Below, one piece after another: positions 5,927-10,719 of a DNA stretch of 10,719 bases. The notes under the pieces were generated by a model, which saw only the letters and a program-made list of their open reading frames with translations, was not told the origin of the DNA and ran no database searches. The DNA lies in assembly GCA_031365425.1 (NCBI GenBank), contig JANLYB010000362.1, forward strand, positions 1 through 10,719. Reading direction: 5' to 3'. A program made the translations under genes and the position numbers. This stretch comes from JANXVY01 sp031365425. Lineage in GTDB: Bacteria; Pseudomonadota; Alphaproteobacteria; Rhizobiales; Hyphomicrobiaceae. How positions within the stretch are numbered: the stretch's first letter is position 1; each line of letters begins with the position of its first letter.

Positions 5927-6598
5927 ATGTCAGTCGCCCGCCAGTCTGAATTCCGTCCCGAACCGGAGGCCTCGTGCGACCTGTGCCCACGCCTCTACGA
6001 CTTCTTGGCCGCCACCCGCGCGCTTGAGCCCTCGTGGCACAACGCGCCGGTCGCTTCTTTTGGCACCGCGTCCGCCCGCCTTTTGATCGTCGGCCTGGCC
6101 CCCGGCTTGCGTGGCGCCAACCGCACGGGCCGCCCGTTCACTGGCGACTATGCTGGCGAACTCCTGTATGGCACCCTTCTCGACTTGGGTTTCGCCACCG
6201 GCACCTATGACGCCAGCCCCAGCGACGGCCTCACCCTGAACGACGCCATGATCACCAACGCGGTCCGCTGTGTGCCGCCTGAAAACAAGCCAACCCCAGC
6301 CGAAGTCAACACCTGCCGCACGTTTCTCGGCAATCGCATCGCGGCCCAGTCAAACCTCAAAGCCATCGTCGCCCTGGGCCGCATCGCCCACGACAGCACC
6401 GTCGTCGCCTTAGGCCACAAGCGCAGCGCCTTCCCGTTCGGCCACGCCGTCCGCCATGACATCAAGCCCGGCCTCGCCCTCTTCGACAGCTACCACTGCT
6501 CGCGCTACAACACGAGCACCCGCGTCCTGACCCCCGAAATGTTCCGCTCCGTCTTCACCTCGGTCAAAGCGTACCTGGATACGCCCGTTCCCTTGTAG
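5927..6598 (+). CDS. Uracil-DNA glycosylase, family 5 (UDGb type)
   Basis: This 223-residue enzyme should excise uracil (and, in the family, other deaminated or alkylated bases such as hypoxanthine) from DNA to start base-excision repair. The active-site motif GLAPGLRGANRTGRPFTGD (56-74) is diagnostic for family 5, which lacks the acidic residue used by families 1 and 4. Four cysteines placed to bind a [4Fe-4S] cluster are seen: Cys17, Cys20 (CDLC), Cys115 (AVRC) and Cys130. The second motif reads SYHCSRYNTST (188-198) with His190; Cys stands where many family members have Pro (HPS). VALGRIAHD (148-156) is also conserved. The ATG at 5927 lies 12 bases after the NYN stop and gives full family length. 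No frameshift or loss is visible. Confidence 0.93.
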   Translation: MSVARQSEFRPEPEASCDLCPRLYDFLAATRALEPSWHNAPVASFGTASARLLIVGLAPGLRGANRTGRPFTGDYAGELLYGTLLDLGFATGTYDASPSDGLTLNDAMITNAVRCVPPENKPTPAEVNTCRTFLGNRIAAQSNLKAIVALGRIAHDSTVVALGHKRSAFPFGHAVRHDIKPGLALFDSYHCSRYNTSTRVLTPEMFRSVFTSVKAYLDTPVPL

Positions 6599-6626
6599 GT
6601 TGGGTTGAGTAATTAAAAAACCCAAC
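6599..6626. repeat. GTTGGGTT inverted repeat, possible terminator
   Basis: GTTGGGTT (6599-6606) and AACCCAAC (6619-6626) form an 8-bp stem around an AT-rich 12-base loop, one base after the glycosylase stop. The GTAGGTTGGGTT...AACCCAAC wording matches a widespread bacterial intergenic repeat (recollection). On the + strand only AACTTTCC follows, so it is a poor intrinsic terminator, though it could stop or protect the 3' end of the NYN-glycosylase mRNA. Confidence 0.55.
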
Positions 6627-6800
6627 AACTTTCCTGGTCCCACGTTGAGTTTCGCCGGGGGGTCTCACCCCAACCTTATCTGTCGGAATCGTGCAAGAAT
6701 GCGGGTGCCGGACCGGAGATCGTCTCTCCATGGCGACGGACGCAGTAAGGCCTAAAGCGCTAGAGTCTTTCCGGCATTGATTGAATGAAAGCCTCCCCCA

Positions 6801-6923
6801 ACTCCATGGCCGGGCGTGACCCGGCCATCCAGGAGCGGCACGGATGAGTCTGAGTTTGTTGCCCTGGATGGCCGCCTCCCCCGAGCGTAGCTCGGCCCTT
6901 GGCCAAGACGGCGGCCATGGAGT
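6801..6923. repeat. REP-like composite palindrome
   Basis: An outer perfect 12-bp inverted repeat ACTCCATGGCCG/CGGCCATGGAGT (6801-6812/6912-6923) encloses several nested or alternative stems: ATGGCCGGG/CCCGGCCAT (6806-6814/6820-6828), CCATCCAGG/CCTGGATGG (6825-6833/6863-6871), TGGCCGCC/GGCGGCCA (6869-6876/6910-6917), CCGAG/CTCGG (6881-6885/6891-6895) and the palindrome CTTGGCCAAG (6898-6907). The core wording is typical of abundant alphaproteobacterial intergenic repeats (family by recollection). It sits in the 379-base spacer between convergent genes, which otherwise holds no gene I can support. Confidence 0.65.
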
Positions 6924-6977
6924 GAATGGGGCGCTTTAATCTAAAATCTAACAACACGGCTGCTACCAGTGAAGCGA

Positions 6978-8729
6978 TCAAAACCCGCTGCTGAAGATGT
7001 TGCTGAGGAAGTTGAAGGGTTTGGCGGCTTCGGATTTGGCAGCGACGCGGGTGGCACGGGTTGCGGCCGAGGCGACAACTTCGTTGGGGTCGACGGGGGC
7101 GAGGTGGTCGCGGCCTTTGATGATTTCGGTCCAGCGGCCTTCGAGCGCTTGGATGATGCGGCGTTCATGCCCATAGGGGTCGCGGAAGGTAACGAGCTGT
7201 CCGGTGTCATCCACGGACGCCGTGAAATAGGTGATGTGGACCGGAACCTTGCGGGTCAGTTCGACGGCGTTGTCGAGCGGGCCGGACTTGATCAGTTCGT
7301 CGATCTTGGCAGCGTCGTAGCCCTTGTCGGCGTTGAGGAGGACTTCGGCGAGTTTGGCCGGGTTGCGGACGCGCATACAGCCGTGGCTGTACGTGCGCTG
7401 CGTGGCGGCGAACAGGTGTTTGTCCTGAGTGTCGTGCATGTAGACGGTGTGCGGGTTGGGGAAGCTGAACTTGATGTTGCCCAAGATCGCGTGGTTGCCC
7501 GGCGGCTGGATGACTTCGTAATTGCGGATGTCGGCCTTGGACCAATTCACCGAATTGGTGGGGACGACCTCTCCTTCCTTGGTTTCGATCCTCAGGCCGA
7601 ACTGGGCCATCAGGCCACCGCTGCCTTTGCTCATGAGGCTCGGCCAGATTTCGCGGACCTTGATGGACTCGGGAATTTTCCACTTGGGGCGGAACACGAT
7701 CCGGCGCATGGGGCGGGAGAAGATCGGCGTCTGCTTGCTGATCAGACCGGCCACGATGCGTTCGGTGTGAACCTGCTGGCCGTTCGCGAGAACGCGCAGG
7801 GTGTATTCTGGGATGTTGTTCCAGACGTAGAGGTCGCCCATGTCGGCAGGCATCCAGCGCCATTGTTCCATGTTGGCGAGCACGCGCTTGGCTTCGGGCG
7901 AGAAGTTGCGGAAGGGGTTGGTTGCGGTGGCCGTGCCGCCTTTGCGTGTTGATTTGCCTTGGCTGGCAGCTTTGGGGCTGGCAGTTTTGGGCTCGCCGCG
8001 CAGGGAGAGGTATTTCTGGCGGAGCTTTTCGAATTGCGGGTGCTGGGGGTGGAGGGCGCGCAGCGTCGCGCCGGCGTCTTCGGTGGTGGCGAGGGCGGCA
8101 AGGGTCAGCTTGGGGTCTTGGAGCTGGGGGGCGCGGTCGAGATAGGAGCTAAGTTCCTGGGCCGGGTGCATGATGCGGCCGCCGCGGGCGAAGCGGGCGT
8201 ATTTGATGGCGGCAAGCGTAAGGGCCGTCTCGGTGGCGGCGAGTGTGTCAGGATTGGAGGCGTCGCCGAGGGATTGGGGCGGGGCGAAGTCGGCGGGGTC
8301 AAGGCCCCAGTCGGCGGACTTGGCGAATTCGTTCAAGAGTGCGTCGGCGCGGGCGTTGAAGTGGCCATCGGTCAGCCAGAGCGGCGCTCCGGCACGGGCG
8401 GCGTAGAAGGCGGTGATGGCGGCGCGCTCTTCGGCCTCGCGTTCGGTCAGGCCGTTGGGGGCGACCTCAAGGATTTGGCGGACGGCGGCGGCCAAGGGGC
8501 TGGCTGGGGCGGCTTGCAATTGCTGGCCTGTAGCCATGACTTCGGGCGGCGCGCCGGTGTCGATGGCGGCGGGGGCCGCTGCGCGGGCGTCTTCGGCGGG
8601 GACGGCGGCGTGGTCTTCGGCGCTTGCCGCATCCGATTGCGACAATGTGGGCGACTGGGACCACGCGGGGCTGTGGGCTGCGAGCGTCAATGCCAGCAAA
8701 GAGAGGCCGAAAGCGTGGCGCGTGCGCAT
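6978..8729 (-). CDS. L,D-transpeptidase, YcbB/LdtD-like (YkuD catalytic domain)
   Basis: This 583-residue periplasmic enzyme should form 3-3 peptidoglycan cross-links through a catalytic cysteine. Order: a signal peptide (1-25, MRTRH then hydrophobic core, cut after SPAWSQ); an Ala/Pro/Glu-rich linker (26-75); an LdtD-type scaffold region (about 85-245, with FYAARAGAPLWL and ADWGLDPADF); a Lys/Thr/Ala/Ser-rich linker (about 246-275); MEQWRWMP (287-294); and the YkuD domain (about 298-465) with His432 and SHGCMR (448-453, nucleophile Cys451). A short tail ends in SNIFSSGF. The ATG at 8729 has AAAGG 6 bases upstream and puts the signal peptide first; the frame is open to 8963 but that would hide it. 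The peptidoglycan-binding domain usual between scaffold and YkuD in YcbB relatives is not apparent. It converges on the glycosylase gene; 164 bases separate it from takP upstream, so it probably has its own promoter. Confidence 0.92.
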   Translation of the reverse strand: MRTRHAFGLSLLALTLAAHSPAWSQSPTLSQSDAASAEDHAAVPAEDARAAAPAAIDTGAPPEVMATGQQLQAAPASPLAAAVRQILEVAPNGLTEREAEERAAITAFYAARAGAPLWLTDGHFNARADALLNEFAKSADWGLDPADFAPPQSLGDASNPDTLAATETALTLAAIKYARFARGGRIMHPAQELSSYLDRAPQLQDPKLTLAALATTEDAGATLRALHPQHPQFEKLRQKYLSLRGEPKTASPKAASQGKSTRKGGTATATNPFRNFSPEAKRVLANMEQWRWMPADMGDLYVWNNIPEYTLRVLANGQQVHTERIVAGLISKQTPIFSRPMRRIVFRPKWKIPESIKVREIWPSLMSKGSGGLMAQFGLRIETKEGEVVPTNSVNWSKADIRNYEVIQPPGNHAILGNIKFSFPNPHTVYMHDTQDKHLFAATQRTYSHGCMRVRNPAKLAEVLLNADKGYDAAKIDELIKSGPLDNAVELTRKVPVHITYFTASVDDTGQLVTFRDPYGHERRIIQALEGRWTEIIKGRDHLAPVDPNEVVASAATRATRVAAKSEAAKPFNFLSNIFSSGF

Positions 8730-8893
8730 GGGATACCTTTGTGCGGTGTGTGTCGCTTGTTGGAAGGAATCGATGCGTGATTCGGCGGGTGGGGGCAAAC
8801 CTGGGCGGGATTGGGCTGTGGGGATCGCAAGGCAGCGCGCGCAAAATAGCGGTTGTCTTGGGTGGGCATCATCCGGTCGAACAAAACTGCCCC

Positions 8894-10000
8894 CTACAGC
8901 GCGCCCTTCCGGCTCTGCATCATCATGTATGTATCGCTGGACGCTTCCGCTACCTGGAACCACATGAAATTTTCCCGCCTTATTTCCTTCATAGCCTCAT
9001 AAACGCGCTTGAAATCCGCATTCTTGGCCGAAATCTCATCATAAACCGTATTTGCCGCCGCAAAACACGCATCAATCGTTTCAACCGAAAACGTCCGCAA
9101 TTCCGCGCCGCCTTTCACCAACCGCCGCAAGGCCGCAGCGTTTTGCATATCATACCGCGCCGTCATAACCGTATTAGCATGCGACGACGCCGCTTTTACA
9201 ATGGCCTGATATGCCTTCGGCAGTCCATTCCATTGATCCAGATTGATGAAGAAGTGCAGCATTGCCTGACCTTCCCACCAGCCGGGATAATAATAATACT
9301 TGGCGACATTCTGAAACCCGAGCTTCTCGTCGTCATACGGCCCGACCCATTCGACCGCATCCAGCGCGCCTTTTTCCAACGCGCCGTAAATCTCGCCACC
9401 CGGCAACTGCACAGGCGACGCCCCGAGCCGCGAGATCACCGCCCCGCCAAACCCGCCAATCCGGATCTTCAACCCGCGATAATCTTCCGGCCCCTTTATT
9501 TCCTTGCTATACCATCCTCCCATTTGCGCACCGGTATTGCCGCCGGGCAGCCCATGAATCTTATACTTCTTATAAAAATCGTTCATCAAATCGATACCGC
9601 CGCCTTCATACATCCAGGCGTTCATCATCCGGCAATTAAGCCCGAACGGCACCGTCGTCCCAAACGCAAATGTCGGGTCTTTGCCCCAATAATAATACGA
9701 CGCCGTATGCGCGCATTCGACCGTTCCATTCGTCACCGCATCCATCGCCTGCAACCCGGGAACGACTTCACCCGGCGCAAAAACCTGGATTTGAAATCTC
9801 CCCTCGGTCATATCCGAAACGTATTTAGCAAACACCTCGCCCGCGCCAAAAATCGTATCGAGTGACTTTGGAAAACTCGACGTCATCCGCCATTTGATTG
9901 CGGGCAGTCCCTGAGCAATCGCCGGCGCACAAACACCAGCCCCCGCCACGCCCGCCGCAACGCCAGCAATCACGCCCCGCCGATTGACCTCACGTTCCAT
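8894..10000 (-). CDS. takP: TRAP transporter substrate-binding protein, TakP-like (2-oxoacid)
   Basis: This 368-residue periplasmic protein is the DctP-type solute receptor of a tripartite ATP-independent transporter. It follows TakP of Rhodobacter (binds 2-oxo acids such as pyruvate with a cation) along its length: SSFPKSLDTIFG, PGEVVPGLQA, YYYWGKDPTF (102-111), PGGNTGAQMGGW, EWVGPYDDEK (217-226) and PGWWEG. A twin-arginine signal (NRRGVIAG, Arg7-Arg8, cut near AIAQ, residue 30) suggests Tat export, as in TakP. I start at the ATG at 10000, preceded by a GGGG run; an ATG at 10015 would add five residues and has no better RBS. No dctQ/dctM membrane-subunit genes are in the window, so it is an orphan here. 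Two 60-base blocks counted are 45-48% GC, against 65-67% in blocks of the transpeptidase and nuoF, and T-ending codons are frequent: likely acquired or differently evolved. The ligand is inferred from family. Confidence 0.9.
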   Translation of the reverse strand: MEREVNRRGVIAGVAAGVAGAGVCAPAIAQGLPAIKWRMTSSFPKSLDTIFGAGEVFAKYVSDMTEGRFQIQVFAPGEVVPGLQAMDAVTNGTVECAHTASYYYWGKDPTFAFGTTVPFGLNCRMMNAWMYEGGGIDLMNDFYKKYKIHGLPGGNTGAQMGGWYSKEIKGPEDYRGLKIRIGGFGGAVISRLGASPVQLPGGEIYGALEKGALDAVEWVGPYDDEKLGFQNVAKYYYYPGWWEGQAMLHFFINLDQWNGLPKAYQAIVKAASSHANTVMTARYDMQNAAALRRLVKGGAELRTFSVETIDACFAAANTVYDEISAKNADFKRVYEAMKEIRRENFMWFQVAEASSDTYMMMQSRKGAL

Positions 10001-10132
10001 CGCCCCAGCCCCCATCCCGGATTTTCATGCGCTATAGGTCAAGCCGGTCACCAGCCCCGTGTCAATCGCTCGTCGCTGCCCTTATCGCATAGCGAACGGA
10101 TCGCAAATCCATTACCAAGACCCATTCGATAT

Positions 10133-10137
10133 AAGGA
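10133..10137 (+). promoter_or_regulatory. Ribosome binding site for TTG start of fdhD
   Basis: AAGGA with 8 bases of spacing to the TTG at 10146. No ATG in frame is available before residue 51, so this site supports the rare start codon. The 145 bases between takP and fdhD must hold the divergent promoters; I see no clear -35/-10 pair. Confidence 0.65.
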
Positions 10138-10145
10138 CGCCGCCC

Positions 10146-10719
10146 TTGAAAGAATTCACCATCCGCCCCACGCCCGACGATGCGCGGCTATCCTCGACGG
10201 TGCCCGGCATCGATCACGAGGGCCGCGCCGTTGAGACCGTCGTCGTCACCGAACGCCCGCTGACGCTCTACCTCAACGCCCGCGAAATCGTGACCATGAT
10301 GACCATCGGCGACCATCCCGATTTGCTCGCCGTCGGCTACCTGCTCAACCAGAACATGCTGCGCGCCGACGATGAAATCACCGCCATCGACTACGACGAC
10401 GACATAGACACCATCGTCGTCCGCACGGCCCGCAAAACCGACTACGAAGACAAGCTGAAAAAGAAAACGCAGACCTCCGGCTGCGCCCAGGGCACCGTAT
10501 TCGGCGACCTGATGGAAGAATTTGCAGCAACTAAGTTGAACCCGCGCGCCCGCCTTAAAACCTCCGGCCTCTACGCTCTGACCAAAAAAATCAACACCGA
10601 ACCGAGCCTCTACCTGAAGGCCGGCGCGATCCATGGCTGCGTCCTCTGCAAAGGCGATAAGCCATTGCTGTATATGGAGGATGTCGGCCGCCATAATGCC
10701 GTTGACAAGATCGCTGGTT
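10146..10719 (+). CDS. fdhD: Formate dehydrogenase accessory sulfurtransferase FdhD (3' end outside window)
   Basis: FdhD moves sulfur from IscS to the molybdenum cofactor, which formate dehydrogenases need for activity; it acts in the cytoplasm. The first 191 residues are visible. Features: TERPLTLYLNAREIVTMMT (35-53), the family's start of the core domain; GDHPDLLAVGYLL (55-67); TSGCAQGTVFGD (110-121); GAIHGCVLCKGD (160-171); and EDVGRHNAVDK (178-188), the most recognisable FdhD motif. The classical CxxC near the middle is replaced by a single Cys113, while a CxxC (Cys165/Cys168) lies further on, as I recall from a proteobacterial FdhD subgroup. Start is TTG at 10146 with AAGGA 8 bases before; the frame is open to the window end. 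No formate dehydrogenase subunit gene is in the window; it may follow. It is divergent from takP. Confidence 0.92.
   Translation, partial: MKEFTIRPTPDDARLSSTVPGIDHEGRAVETVVVTERPLTLYLNAREIVTMMTIGDHPDLLAVGYLLNQNMLRADDEITAIDYDDDIDTIVVRTARKTDYEDKLKKKTQTSGCAQGTVFGDLMEEFAATKLNPRARLKTSGLYALTKKINTEPSLYLKAGAIHGCVLCKGDKPLLYMEDVGRHNAVDKIAG

Noticed and set aside
6969..7952. 327-codon and neighbouring long + strand frames
   Set aside because: They are antisense to the L,D-transpeptidase, Gly/Val/Asp-rich, without recognisable motifs.
8730..8963. N-terminal extension of the transpeptidase by 78 residues
   Set aside because: It would place the signal peptide internally and overlap the end of takP; the ATG at 8729 has its own RBS.
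8624..9865. 413-codon open frame on the + strand
   Set aside because: It is antisense to takP and to the transpeptidase start; composition is Arg/Ile/His-rich shadow sequence.
10188..10694. 168-codon open frame on the minus strand
   Set aside because: It is antisense to fdhD, whose conserved motifs are clear on the + strand.
1..10719. CRISPR array, integrase, transposase, toxin-antitoxin or phage genes
   Set aside because: No regularly spaced repeats and no recognisable recombinase, toxin or phage protein in any plausible frame.

Overview
The window looks like chromosomal DNA from an alphaproteobacterium, most likely near Hyphomicrobiales. The basis is the close resemblance of NuoE, NuoF, the TakP-type binding protein and the FdhD variant to alphaproteobacterial forms, the C(G)-rich coding style, and intergenic repeats of the 'GTCATCGCCGG / CATGGCCGGG' type common in that class. 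Most genes are GC-rich (about 65% in blocks I counted). The TRAP binding-protein gene, the secreted-protein gene at 1199-1798 and the 4.8-5.3 kb intergenic stretch are clearly poorer in GC (about 40-50% in counted blocks).

Layout. 1-725 holds no convincing protein gene. It has a degenerate repeat, tandem small hairpins, and a 250-350 base stretch with long-range complementary segments that looks like a structured RNA, probably on the minus strand. 726-989 (-) is a small single-pass membrane protein, divergent from 1199-1798 (+), an unrecognised secreted or lipoprotein-like protein. 1856-4043 (-) is a short respiratory operon: nuoE, a 56-residue two-helix membrane protein starting in an ATGA overlap, then nuoF. 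The usual neighbours nuoD (upstream) and nuoG (downstream) are absent, so the NADH-input pair stands apart from the rest of the complex I genes. A hairpin-dense spacer separates it from a four-helix membrane protein (4367-4786, -).

After about 500 bases of AT-rich non-coding DNA comes a + strand pair: a LabA/NYN-domain putative ribonuclease (5285-5914) and a family 5 uracil-DNA glycosylase (5927-6598). A convergent spacer with a GTTGGGTT inverted repeat and a REP-like composite palindrome follows. Next are a YcbB-type L,D-transpeptidase (6978-8729, -) and an orphan, GC-poor TakP-like TRAP substrate-binding protein with a Tat signal (8894-10000, -). Divergent from the latter, fdhD (formate dehydrogenase sulfurtransferase) starts with TTG at 10146 and runs off the window end.

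Functionally this is a mosaic: electron input to complex I, nucleic-acid maintenance, cell-wall cross-linking, 2-oxoacid uptake and formate dehydrogenase maturation. I see no CRISPR array, tRNA, rRNA, transposase, phage gene or recognisable defence system. The most open question is the candidate structured RNA near the left end.
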